From Paenibacillus rhizovicinus (GTDB lineage Bacteria; Bacillota; Bacilli; Paenibacillales; Paenibacillaceae): a DNA stretch of 64,000 nucleotides. A program made the translations under genes and the position numbers. The DNA lies in the NCBI RefSeq assembly GCF_010365285.1, contig NZ_CP048286.1, positions 3,255,001-3,319,000 of the forward strand, in the 5' to 3' direction. The notes under the pieces were generated by a model. It saw only the letters and a program-made list of their open reading frames with translations, did no database searches and had not been told where the DNA came from. This document shows, piece after piece, positions 25,336 to 33,376 of this stretch (within the stretch, counting starts at the first letter, position 1; every line of letters begins with the position of its first letter).

Positions 25336-28300
25336 TTAAAGGCTGCCGTTTTGCTGCAGCATCAGATAGAGACGGTAGATCATTTGCGCGGTCTCCGCTC
25401 TCGTCGCTTGACCCGTCGGGTTCAGCAAGGAGCCGCTGCCCTTCACGATACCGGCATTGATCATTTCTTCCACGGCTTTAACCGCGTAAGGCGCGAGCTT
25501 CGCCGTGTCCTTGAAGCCGTTCAGATCTGCCTGCGTGCCGCTTAGATCCAGCATGCCGGTGACATCCATCGCTCGGCTCATCAGGACCATCATGTCCTGA
25601 CGCGAGATGAATTCGCGCGGATTGAACTTGTCGTCGCCCGTACCGTTCGCGATGCCGAGCGCTTTGACGATGCCAAGCGCTTTATAGAAGTAGTCGTTCG
25701 CCTTCACGTCGCTGAAGTTGGACGTGACGTCCGCCTTCAGGTCCAGCATGCGGACGAGCATTTCCATAAAGTCCGCCCGCGTGATCTGCTTGCCCGGCTC
25801 GAAGACCGTGGCCGAGGTGCCGTTGATGATGCCCTTGTCGGCCAGCACCGCGATCGCGTCTTTTGCCCAGTCGTAATGCGAATCGACGTCTTTGAACGGG
25901 TTGGCCGGAATGACCGGCGTTCCGCCGCCGTTACCCGGATTCGTCGTTCCGCTGCCGTTACCCGGATTCGTCGTTCCGCTGCCGTTACCCGGATTCGTCG
26001 TTCCGTTGCCGTTGTCCGGAGGCGTCGTTCCATTGCCGTTGTCCGGAGGCGTCGTTCCGCCGCCGTTACTCGGAGGCGTCGTTCCGCCGCCGTTACTCGG
26101 AGGCGTCGTTCCGCCGCCGTTACCCGGATTTGTCGTATCTGCTTTTTGGTAGATGACATGGAGTTGTGGAATCTGCTCTGCATGGGTGCCTGCGCCTTCG
26201 AAAGACTCGGCGGTTCTGGTGCCCTGACCGGTTAGAATGAAGCCCAATGTATTTCCTTCAACCCATTCATCCTTATTTACGATGTCCTGGACCAAAGATG
26301 CAACGTTAGGCGTTTGCTGATCCGGGCCGGCTTCATGTTCGACTTCCCACTTAGGTATATCCTTCCAGTTTACAGAATCCTTCGTCTTAACCCGCGACGA
26401 AACATTCGGGGGATCTTGCAGCTGTGAGTTCGCAACGTCCTCCGCATAAATATTCACGTCAAACGGATCCACGTTTTTATCGGGCTCGTCAACGGAGAAC
26501 TGGATATAGGCGTCAAGAATCTTCGCCCCTTTCGGAATAGCCAGGTCAGCAAATCGGAGCAGGATCTGTTGGTTGGAGTCTTCCGTTACAATTTCCAGGT
26601 CGGAACTCTCCAAATCCAACGTTCCATCTGCAAGTTCTTCCGTATCGTCGTATTGGCCTTTGATTGGAGCTACGAGCACTTGGGCATCTTCGCCCGCTGA
26701 AGGGCCGACAAGGATGGATACCGAATTACTATCGACCGTTATTCCTCCGACGGTGACTGCTGCCTGAATGGTTACGGCCGTCGTACGAGCCGGCGTATTT
26801 TTCACAGTTACCGTGCCGTCAGCGGAAATGGACAAGACATCTTCCAAGCTTGGCTTATAGACGACGGTAGCCGAAGAAAGATCCAAGTCCGCTCCCAAAC
26901 TGTCTTTCCCCGACAAGCCTAGCTTAGCCTTGGCATCACCGGACAATGAACCGCGATCCGTTGTCAATGTCGCTTCCGCCAGCCCATCCGGATTTTGGAT
27001 CTTGATGGTCACCTTGTTACTCGTAACCAATTTGCTGCCATCATAGATTTCAGCCCAAACCTGAGCCGATTCGTTAAACACAGGCTTGTTCTTCAGCGAC
27101 ACTGTTCCGTCTCCCGCAATGGTGAGTCTGTCCGGCTTATCCGTGAAATATCTTACAACGGCACCGGCAAGATCCACATTTGCATTTTTGCTGTCGACAG
27201 CCGCCAGACCCAGCTTAATGCTGCTTTCGGGGGAAGCCGTTTGCAACGTATCTTTGTCTGGGGTCATGGTCAGCTCGGAAATGTCCAATTGAGTCTGCGT
27301 GTTCTTAACCGTAATGGTCTCGATATCCGTGCCGTCAATCCGACGGGAGGTTACTTTCATCGTGTCCCCTTCAATATCGAACTTGGTCAAGAAGTACGAC
27401 TTATCGGCCGTGACGATATTCGGCCAGCTCGGGTCCACGTCATACGACGGAGCGCCGCCGCCGCCGGAAGTGATATACTGAATCCCGTCGACCACGGCAC
27501 GGGCATAGTTGTGATTGTGTCCGTTCAGATACAACGGTACCCCAAACTGCTGCAGGATAGGGTGGATGTATTTTTGGAGATCCGTATTGTTCTCATGCGT
27601 GCCGGCACCCCAAGCCGGTTGATGGCCCATGACGATTTTCCACGGTTTGGTCGTGGTGGACAAGTCGTTGATCAGCCAGTTATACTGCGCCGAGCCGGGC
27701 TTAAAGTCCGCATACTCGTCCATTACGGAGATATGGACCGGACCGTAATCGAAGGACCAGTAAAAGTCATTCACGTATGGATAAGGGAAGTACTTCTCGT
27801 AGACAGAACCTACGCCCTCATGGTTGCCTCTTGCCCCCATCATCGGAACCTCGGACTGGAGAGCACTCAACGCCGGGTAAGCGGTCTTATCATTCATGAA
27901 GTATTGAGCGGTCCAGTTGCTTTCGGAATCGCTCGAAGCAATATCCCCGCTGTTCAGGAGAAGCGACTGGTAGGCTGGGTCGGCGGTATAAGCCTCCCGT
28001 GCCAGGGCGGCTACCTGCTCCTGGTAAGCCGGTTGGGTACGACTGTCGCCGTAGGAGAGAAATTTCACGGAAGTTGCGTCAGCCGCAGGAGCGGTGACGA
28101 ACGAACCGGCCTGACCGTCTACCTCATAGTAATACTTGGTAGCCGGCTGCAACTCGGTGAGGTCGATCTTGTGCTGGTTGTCGCTACCGTATGTCTCGAC
28201 GGACTTTTCACCCAGCGAATAAGTGGTGTCGGTCCCCCACTTGATCGTATTCGGTTGGCTATCGCTCGTCTGCCAAAGGACGCTCATCGCGCTGTTTGAT

Positions 28301-28437
28301 CCTGTATACAGCAAATACGGCCCCTTAATGATCGTGCTTTCAGCCGAGACGTTTAAAATCCCGATAGAGAACAGAATCGTACATACAAACAGAGCCAATG
28401 TTAAACCTCTCCATTTGGCTTTCAACTTCACCTTCAT
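25336..28437 (-). CDS. SLH-anchored purple acid phosphatase-like metallophosphoesterase
   Basis: A 1033-residue surface enzyme. Order: signal peptide (about 1-33), Fn3-like N-terminal domain of purple acid phosphatases (about 36-125), metallophosphoesterase domain (about 130-360) with motifs GDSR, NSGD, RGNHEG, MGHQPAWG and NGHNHNYA that supply the two-metal site, Ig/Big-like segments (about 370-570), a beta-sandwich domain (about 580-750), a Gly/Thr/Pro repeat linker, and three S-layer-homology domains at the C-terminus that bind cell-wall polymers. It probably releases phosphate from extracellular esters. The ATG at 28437 follows AAGGAGAGG. A PhoP-like promoter lies upstream. Confidence 0.9.
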   Translation of the reverse strand: MKVKLKAKWRGLTLALFVCTILFSIGILNVSAESTIIKGPYLLYTGSNSAMSVLWQTSDSQPNTIKWGTDTTYSLGEKSVETYGSDNQHKIDLTELQPATKYYYEVDGQAGSFVTAPAADATSVKFLSYGDSRTQPAYQEQVAALAREAYTADPAYQSLLLNSGDIASSDSESNWTAQYFMNDKTAYPALSALQSEVPMMGARGNHEGVGSVYEKYFPYPYVNDFYWSFDYGPVHISVMDEYADFKPGSAQYNWLINDLSTTTKPWKIVMGHQPAWGAGTHENNTDLQKYIHPILQQFGVPLYLNGHNHNYARAVVDGIQYITSGGGGAPSYDVDPSWPNIVTADKSYFLTKFDIEGDTMKVTSRRIDGTDIETITVKNTQTQLDISELTMTPDKDTLQTASPESSIKLGLAAVDSKNANVDLAGAVVRYFTDKPDRLTIAGDGTVSLKNKPVFNESAQVWAEIYDGSKLVTSNKVTIKIQNPDGLAEATLTTDRGSLSGDAKAKLGLSGKDSLGADLDLSSATVVYKPSLEDVLSISADGTVTVKNTPARTTAVTIQAAVTVGGITVDSNSVSILVGPSAGEDAQVLVAPIKGQYDDTEELADGTLDLESSDLEIVTEDSNQQILLRFADLAIPKGAKILDAYIQFSVDEPDKNVDPFDVNIYAEDVANSQLQDPPNVSSRVKTKDSVNWKDIPKWEVEHEAGPDQQTPNVASLVQDIVNKDEWVEGNTLGFILTGQGTRTAESFEGAGTHAEQIPQLHVIYQKADTTNPGNGGGTTPPSNGGGTTPPSNGGGTTPPDNGNGTTPPDNGNGTTNPGNGSGTTNPGNGSGTTNPGNGGGTPVIPANPFKDVDSHYDWAKDAIAVLADKGIINGTSATVFEPGKQITRADFMEMLVRMLDLKADVTSNFSDVKANDYFYKALGIVKALGIANGTGDDKFNPREFISRQDMMVLMSRAMDVTGMLDLSGTQADLNGFKDTAKLAPYAVKAVEEMINAGIVKGSGSLLNPTGQATRAETAQMIYRLYLMLQQNGSL
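25914..26134 (-). repeat. 27-bp tandem repeat encoding the Gly/Thr/Pro linker
   Basis: About eight copies of a 27-bp unit encode nine-residue repeats such as TTPPSNGGG, TTPPDNGNG and TTNPGNGSG between the catalytic half and the SLH domains. Adjacent units are nearly identical, so copy number may vary between strains. Confidence 0.85.
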
Positions 28438-28615
28438 GTCTTCCTCTCCTTCTCTTCCATTAGCAGTCGGAATCACGGAACCCTATGTTCTACTGTTCTT
28501 TCAATTAGTCCAAGAAAAAGAAAATCCCCCCTTTTTAATATGGTATTTCCTACCCTTCCTACCACATAAAGGACTACAAAATCACAAATCATCCCGAGGT
28601 CCAACTGCCTCAGCC

Positions 28616-28684
28616 ATTATACTAAGTAAACCTTCAAAATAATATTTAAGATAAAGTTAAGGTTCTATTAACCTTATTTTAAGC
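28616..28684 (-). promoter_or_regulatory. PhoP-box promoter of the surface phosphatase gene
   Basis: On the minus strand four hexamers TTAAAA, TTAATA, TTAACT and TTAAAT (covering 28644-28682) repeat at exactly 11-bp intervals, the architecture of Firmicute PhoP boxes (consensus TT(A/T/C)A(C/T)A, 5-bp spacers). A consensus -10 TATAAT (28616-28621) lies 22 bp downstream with no good -35, as expected for an activated promoter. The rest of the divergent 445-bp region (28438-28882) shows no other feature I can support. Confidence 0.65.
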
Positions 28685-28882
28685 ATGGCGATTGCCTCAG
28701 CCAGCGCGGTTCGAATTTGCCCAGCCCGGCATTTTGCACCGTTCCGAAGCAACGTATGACCTGCGCGTGTCCGAATATCGATGTGGCATTTGCAAATTCC
28801 TAAAATGGCTATAACATTCCTTTAATAATTTCTCTTTACAATACTCCTCATCATAATCCCTAACGAAAGAGATGGACTGGCG

Positions 28883-29446
28883 ATGAAATCAATCTTCAAT
28901 GCAAGAGATTTTGCGGTTACGCAAGCGAGCGTAGCCGCGCTGCTTTTTTTATCGATCCCGTTGTTTAATGTCATCGGATTCAGCAATCATAAGCTGGAGG
29001 CCGTACTGCATGGTTTAGGCGCGACCATCACCGTGATCATGAGCTGCCAAGTGCTTCATCTGACCTATCCCATGCTGCGGGGCAAGAAAGGGGCAGCGAT
29101 CACCCTGGAATGGGTACTTTGGCTCACAAATATCCTGGTCCTGATTACGATCATCTTTGGCAATTGGCTTTACATCGCTTACCGAGGACCTGATGGTCCC
29201 CAGCAGTGGCTGATGTACCGCAGCCCAGAAGTGCATTTAATCGTAATGGAATTTAAAGAATTCGTCTCGCTGTACCCGCTCCCATTGGGAATAGCGGCGG
29301 CCGTCTTATTGCGCCGGTTTCGCCATAAGCTCGAACCGGGCTCGGCGGTTAGCGGAATCATTGCGTTACTGATCACGCTATTCTGGATCTGTTTACTGAT
29401 CGGATTTGCATGCGGGCTCGGCTTGACGAAACTGAAAATGGTATGA
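28883..29446 (+). CDS. Polytopic membrane protein, unknown function
   Basis: A 187-residue protein with about five membrane helices (roughly 11-33, 40-62, 77-98, 125-143, 155-180). His residues occur at or near the membrane faces (AVLHGLGA, QVLHLTYPM, PEVHLIVMEF), which could bind heme or metal, but this is speculative. I do not recognise the family. It starts the divergent plus-strand set of four genes opposite the surface phosphatase, so it may share phosphate-responsive control. Confidence 0.75.
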   Translation: MKSIFNARDFAVTQASVAALLFLSIPLFNVIGFSNHKLEAVLHGLGATITVIMSCQVLHLTYPMLRGKKGAAITLEWVLWLTNILVLITIIFGNWLYIAYRGPDGPQQWLMYRSPEVHLIVMEFKEFVSLYPLPLGIAAAVLLRRFRHKLEPGSAVSGIIALLITLFWICLLIGFACGLGLTKLKMV

Positions 29447-29475
29447 TTTTCAACATGATAGGGAGAGAATAAACG

Positions 29476-29868
29476 GTGAAAGAAACAAAACAACGCAAAA
29501 CAGGCGAAATCGCCGCTATCCTGCTTTCCGTATGGCTCGGTATCGTAGCGACAACGCTCTCTCACTTGTGGAGTTATTATAATCCGCTTCAGGCGAATCC
29601 GATCTTGCTGAATTGGGGCTCCTGGATCCCCTCTTGGTGGGCCATCGGTCCCTACACCGGCAAGGAAACGGCGGGACTGGTCGTTTGGTTGGGCACATGG
29701 GCAATACTCCACTGGACGCTCGGACGGATAGAGGTCAAGCTGAAGCCTTGGACGATCGGATTTGCCGTTGCCTTTATCGTCAATCTGATCATTCTCTGGC
29801 CGACCGTCTACCATACCATCTTGTGGTGGCCTTCCTTGCCGAACACGTTACCGGGAGGAGAGGGTTAA
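29476..29868 (+). CDS. Small membrane protein, unknown function
   Basis: A 130-residue, Trp-rich protein with three predicted membrane helices (about 11-33, 62-82, 92-112). It begins with GTG after GGGAGAG, 29 bp behind the preceding gene and 4 bp before the next, so the set is co-transcribed. No recognised family. Confidence 0.7.
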   Translation: MKETKQRKTGEIAAILLSVWLGIVATTLSHLWSYYNPLQANPILLNWGSWIPSWWAIGPYTGKETAGLVVWLGTWAILHWTLGRIEVKLKPWTIGFAVAFIVNLIILWPTVYHTILWWPSLPNTLPGGEG

Positions 29869-29872
29869 GCTT

Positions 29873-31294
29873 ATGGCGGCCTTATACAAATATAAGCTTT
29901 CTTTATCGCTGCTCGTGTTAATCGCGGTTCTGTTTTGTTCCTTTTATTGGACAAGGGTACCCATGGAGGGATCCAAGTTATCCGCCTCGTCTTCGACGTC
30001 GTTTCGGTTTGGATATTTCGGCCAGCAGGACGGGGACATCGGGAAATGGATCAAGCAATTCCGGGATATCTCGTATTTCGCTGCGTCCAACCGGTTGCTG
30101 CAGGATCATCCGGAAGCGCGATCGTTTCAGCTCTACCCCGTCTATGACGATTCTGCGACGGAACAGGACTTCGACCAATCGTATCCTCATGTGCCTACCG
30201 AGACGCTTCCCGGATACGGGAAATCCGTTTATTCAATTAAGCAAGGAAACGCTAAGCTCTTCTTCCTTAACGCCGACCGATTTCACGATGCGGGAGACAA
30301 TCAGTTGGAATGGATCCGCAAGACCATGAGCGGAAGTAAACAAACCTTCGCCCTTGCCTGGCTAAGCGAAGATCCGAAACTTCCCGAGGTGTGGAAGGCG
30401 CTCCGGACTGCCGGTATTAACGCGGTATTCGTCCGCGATACCGTCTACGTACTTCATGTAGGCGTTTCCCAAGAGCCTTCCAATTATCAACCGTCCGAAT
30501 ACGAGGACTGGGACAAATGGGGCTTGTCCGAGATCAAGGAAAAGCCTGTCATTACGGTAATGGAAGCGAATGCAAGTGCGTTGACCATGAAAGCGGAGAA
30601 CGAGCAAGGACAAATCGTGGATCAACTGGAACTGGATGCGGATAACCTGGCATCGTGGGACCTTGCCACGTTAAAGGAGAAAAAGGAAATTCCGCTCGTG
30701 GGCATTCAATCCCTATGGCATTATCACCCCGGTGACGATTCGATCAAATCCTCCATTCCGAAGGGCGTAGACTTAGTGGGAGAAGGACCGATTATTGAAA
30801 CCACCCACACGGAACCGGTTCCTCTGCCTGCTAACGATTGGCGCAGTCCCGATTACGATGATTCCAGCTGGCAAACCGGCAGGGCTCCTTTGGGATTTAC
30901 GAATAACAAGGAGCTGCAAACTTATCTTCAAACCAAATTAGAGGTCGTGCCGTCCCCGACCTATTATTTCCGCAAGTCGTTCGAACTTAATGGCGATCCG
31001 CAGGAACTGTCTGATTTGGATTTGAATATCGCCTTCGAGGATGGTTACGTCGTTTATCTGAACGGCCAGGAAGTATCTCGGGACGCCATTATTACCGGGA
31101 TCCTGACCGAATCCTCGCTTGCGTTTCCGAATGAATTCACCTTCTATCGGAGAATTGATCTCAAGGCCCATCTAAACAAGCTTGTGAAGGGGACCAATGA
31201 AATTGCGGTTGAAGTACATCGCGGTCACCCCGGCGCGCCCAATCTGTTTTTTGACCTCGGCCTGTCTGTTGAATCCAATGGAGAGGAACGTTGA
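29873..31294 (+). CDS. Membrane-anchored phosphoesterase-like protein apparently lacking catalytic motifs
   Basis: A 473-residue exported protein with an N-terminal anchor (about 7-26). Residues 40-205 have the layout of the purple acid phosphatase core (KSVYSIKQGNAKLFFLNADR, NQLEWIRKTM, FALAWLSEDPKLPEVWKALR, AGINAVFV), matching the strand order around the GHQP and GHNH motifs of the neighbouring enzyme, yet the metal-binding Asp, Asn and His motifs are absent. A C-terminal beta-sandwich (about 310-470, DWRSPDYDDSSWQTGRAPLG, VVYLNGQEVSR) is of a kind often attached to phosphoesterases. It may bind rather than cleave. The relationship is my reading of motif spacing, not an alignment result. 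Confidence 0.65.
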   Translation: MAALYKYKLSLSLLVLIAVLFCSFYWTRVPMEGSKLSASSSTSFRFGYFGQQDGDIGKWIKQFRDISYFAASNRLLQDHPEARSFQLYPVYDDSATEQDFDQSYPHVPTETLPGYGKSVYSIKQGNAKLFFLNADRFHDAGDNQLEWIRKTMSGSKQTFALAWLSEDPKLPEVWKALRTAGINAVFVRDTVYVLHVGVSQEPSNYQPSEYEDWDKWGLSEIKEKPVITVMEANASALTMKAENEQGQIVDQLELDADNLASWDLATLKEKKEIPLVGIQSLWHYHPGDDSIKSSIPKGVDLVGEGPIIETTHTEPVPLPANDWRSPDYDDSSWQTGRAPLGFTNNKELQTYLQTKLEVVPSPTYYFRKSFELNGDPQELSDLDLNIAFEDGYVVYLNGQEVSRDAIITGILTESSLAFPNEFTFYRRIDLKAHLNKLVKGTNEIAVEVHRGHPGAPNLFFDLGLSVESNGEER

Positions 31295-31296
31295 TT

Positions 31297-31680
31297 ATGC
31301 TCACGAACGTGCCGAATCGCCTAAGAAAACCAACAAGGCGTCATGTTATCTCATGTTTGCTGGTCGTTGTTCTCGTCTTGTTAATGACCGGATGTGTCCC
31401 GGCTCCGAAGAGCTCGATTCCGATTGCCGACATTGCCCTTACGAACAACCATGTGATTGTCCAAAATGAAACCGGATTTATATGGTACAATGCAAAGCTT
31501 ACCATTGACGGCAAGTACACCTATGTAGCAGCGATGATGACCTCGGGCAAATCCAGCGTCCCGCTAGCCAAATTCGTTGACGATCAAGGCCATGCTTACA
31601 AGCGCGATCGGTTGAGCATCCGCCATCTGACGATCGATATAACCGACACGTTGGGCGCTAAGAGGCATCTTAGTTGGTGA
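31297..31680 (+). CDS. Small lipoprotein, unknown function
   Basis: A 127-residue exported protein. The basic N-terminus and hydrophobic stretch end in a lipobox (VLLMTGC), so it should be lipid-anchored; the mature part is a small beta-rich domain of about 95 residues. The ATG at 31297 is spaced ten bases from GGAGAGG and is preferred to the TTG at 31291. It is the last gene of the plus-strand set and is followed by a clear terminator. Confidence 0.75.
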   Translation: MLTNVPNRLRKPTRRHVISCLLVVVLVLLMTGCVPAPKSSIPIADIALTNNHVIVQNETGFIWYNAKLTIDGKYTYVAAMMTSGKSSVPLAKFVDDQGHAYKRDRLSIRHLTIDITDTLGAKRHLSW

Positions 31681-31700
31681 TACAGTTAATTTTCGGAAAA

Positions 31701-31723
31701 GGCCGCGTCCATGCGGCCTTTTT
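31701..31723 (+). terminator. Terminator of the plus-strand four-gene set
   Basis: Stem GGCCGC / GCGGCC, flanked by AAAA and TTTTT, lies 20 bp past the lipoprotein stop codon. Confidence 0.85.
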
Positions 31724-31890
31724 GACGTTTCTTGTCTTCATCATAGGAGGGGATCTCCCCCTTTTATGATAAATGCCTTTTAACAGTGGACCTAGGTAAT
31801 CGCTATTATATTTTCTTATTAGCTTCCTTTTCCTCCGGTTATTCTACTCTTGTTTCCATCCACTTTTGGTGCAGTAGGAGAACAAAAAAA

Positions 31891-31925
31891 TGCATACTCC
31901 TGTCCAAATAGGACAAAAATACGCA
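31891..31925 (-). terminator. Terminator behind the decayed tmRNA 3' end
   Basis: An imperfect 15-bp stem (TGCGTATTTTTGTCC / GGACAGGAGTATGCA on the minus strand) is followed by seven T residues. It stands 16 bp downstream of the tmRNA relic, as a tmRNA terminator would. The rest of 31724-31890 shows nothing I can name. Confidence 0.6.
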
Positions 31926-31940
31926 TTCGTCATTTATGAA

Positions 31941-32075
31941 TAGAGCCGAGGGGACTTGCCCCCTTTTCGAAGAGTCACAAAGCTTCTGCGAGTGTTGCCA
32001 CAGAGTTGCGGCCTCTCTAGCAGCGCCCCGTAACCGGCTCTGGTTAGGGTCAGCCTGATTGCCTGATTGTCTTTT
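31941..32075 (-). pseudogene. Decayed 3' portion of a third tmRNA gene
   Basis: This segment aligns to the last ~140 nt of the two tmRNA copies with many substitutions. Best preserved are CAGCGCCCCGTAACCGGCT and GGGTCAGCCTGATTG, read on the plus strand. The T-arm equivalent is mutated (GAGGGGACTTGCCCCC). No 5' half, tag frame or CCA end remains. Confidence 0.7.
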
Positions 32076-32115
32076 ATAGCAAATGCAGCGGCTCCTTCAT
32101 GGGTTTACAGACAAC

Positions 32116-32146
32116 AAAAGCCCGACCGCGTGAGGTCGGGCTTTTC
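32116..32146 (-). terminator. Terminator of the intact tmRNA
   Basis: Stem AAAAGCCCGACC / GGTCGGGCTTTT starts directly after the tmRNA CCA on the minus strand and ends in TTTTG. Confidence 0.85.
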
Positions 32147-32147
32147 A

Positions 32148-32512
32148 TGGTGGAGGCGAGGGGATTTGAACCCCTGTCCGAAGACAACGCCACACAGGCT
32201 TCTACGGGTGTAGTCACAGTTTTGATGTCACCCTAGCAGCGCCCCGTAACCGGCTATGCGTTGGGTCAGCCTGATTGTCTTATTCCGTCGACCCCAGGCG
32301 GAGACCGAACGGCGTATCCCACTATTTGTTAGCCCCTAGTCTAGTCACATGGGCGATGCTAGGTAGGAGCACGCTAACAGGTTATTAAGCTGCTAAAGCG
32401 TAGGATTGTTGTTGTTTGCCGTTTAATAGGCTTTAGCGTTGATGAAGCAGACGACTCCCTGCTACCCGCAACCCATGCTCGAACTATCCCCGTCGAATCC
32501 ATAAACGCCCCC
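32148..32512 (-). ncRNA. ssrA: Transfer-messenger RNA (tmRNA), intact
   Basis: A complete 365-nt tmRNA. The 5' strand GGGGGCG pairs with CGCCTCC before the 3' CCA to form the acceptor stem, GATTCGACGGGG is the conserved 5' element, and GGGGTTCAAATCCCC is the T-arm. The tag frame at 32385-32420 encodes GKQQQSYALAA after the charged alanine. With SmpB it rescues ribosomes stalled on broken messages and tags the product for ClpXP. It sits 228 bp downstream of smpB, the canonical position. An identical but 5'-truncated copy lies 10.9 kb away. Confidence 0.97.
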
Positions 32513-32643
32513 AATGTCGCATAAACGGCGATTTGCCCTCCGTTTAGCAGGTGAAGCGCTCCGACGAATGATGCCGCTCGCTAAGCCGGACATCGAATCA
32601 TTGAGCATGTTAAAACGATCTTGCCTTCGTTCGTTGCTCACTT

Positions 32644-32652
32644 AGTATAACA
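32644..32652 (-). promoter_or_regulatory. ssrA: Extended -10 promoter element of the intact tmRNA
   Basis: On the minus strand TGTTATACT fits an extended -10 (TGnTATAAT) with no strong -35. Transcription would start about 125 nt before the mature tmRNA 5' end, leaving a leader to be trimmed. Confidence 0.45.
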
Positions 32653-32739
32653 CAGGTTTTACATTCATGAGCCACTGTCTTGCTGGAAGCGATGGCTACG
32701 TTCTCCTTGGCTTCCGATTGCCGCCTTAACAACCAGCCG

Positions 32740-33219
32740 CTAACGGGCAACCTTCTGTTTCTCGCGAAGTGCGCGCTGAATGTCTCGCTGCGCATCCTTC
32801 TTCGCCGCCGATTCGCGCTTGTCGTACTGCTTCTTCCCTTTGCCAAGGCCGAGCAGCAGCTTCGCGTAACCATTGCGGACGTAAATCTTAAGCGGTACGA
32901 TTGCATAGCCTTCTTGCTTGGACAAGCCAAGCAGCTTGTGGATCTGCGCTTTATGCATGAGCAGTTTGCGTGCCCTCGTCGGATCGACGGGATTGCTTCG
33001 GTTACCCTGCTCGAAAAAGCTGATATGCATGTTGTGGATGAAAATCTCGCCGTTTCGGATGGTGGCAAACGCATCGCTAATATTCGCCTTGCCCATACGC
33101 ACCGACTTAATCTCGCTCCCCATCAGCACCATGCCCGCTTCGAAGGTATCCTCGATGAAATAGTCATGGGAAGCCTTCTTGTTCTGCGCAAGCTGTTTGC
33201 CGTCACTTTTCTTCGCCAT
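32740..33219 (-). CDS. smpB: SsrA-binding protein SmpB
   Basis: A 159-residue protein matching SmpB throughout: [52 protein letters not shown] and the basic C-terminal tail ([19 protein letters not shown]) that enters the ribosomal decoding channel. It binds tmRNA and is needed for its loading on stalled ribosomes. The ATG at 33219 follows GGGAGAGG; a longer open frame upstream is an antisense-type shadow of the rnr tail region. It lies between rnr and ssrA. Confidence 0.97.
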   Translation of the reverse strand: MAKKSDGKQLAQNKKASHDYFIEDTFEAGMVLMGSEIKSVRMGKANISDAFATIRNGEIFIHNMHISFFEQGNRSNPVDPTRARKLLMHKAQIHKLLGLSKQEGYAIVPLKIYVRNGYAKLLLGLGKGKKQYDKRESAAKKDAQRDIQRALREKQKVAR

Positions 33220-33376
33220 GCCGTTCACCTCTCCCGTAATCGTAATTAGGCTTGACCTGCCTGCCGCTGCCAAATGCCCCAAAAGATACAAAGGACTTCT
33301 AACCGCAGCTAGAAGTCCATTGTAACAACTTTGCGAACCGAAATCAAGAAATGGTAAAGCTTGCAGAACCCGCGTG

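Noticed and set aside
25876..26235. Arg/Ser-rich repeat protein on the plus strand
   Set aside because: It is the reverse reading of the 27-bp linker repeats of the surface phosphatase.
21236..32512. tRNA-adjacent prophage or integrative conjugative element
   Set aside because: Apart from the duplicated tmRNA there is no integrase, recombinase, phage structural or conjugation gene in the segment, so I describe it only as a possible island.
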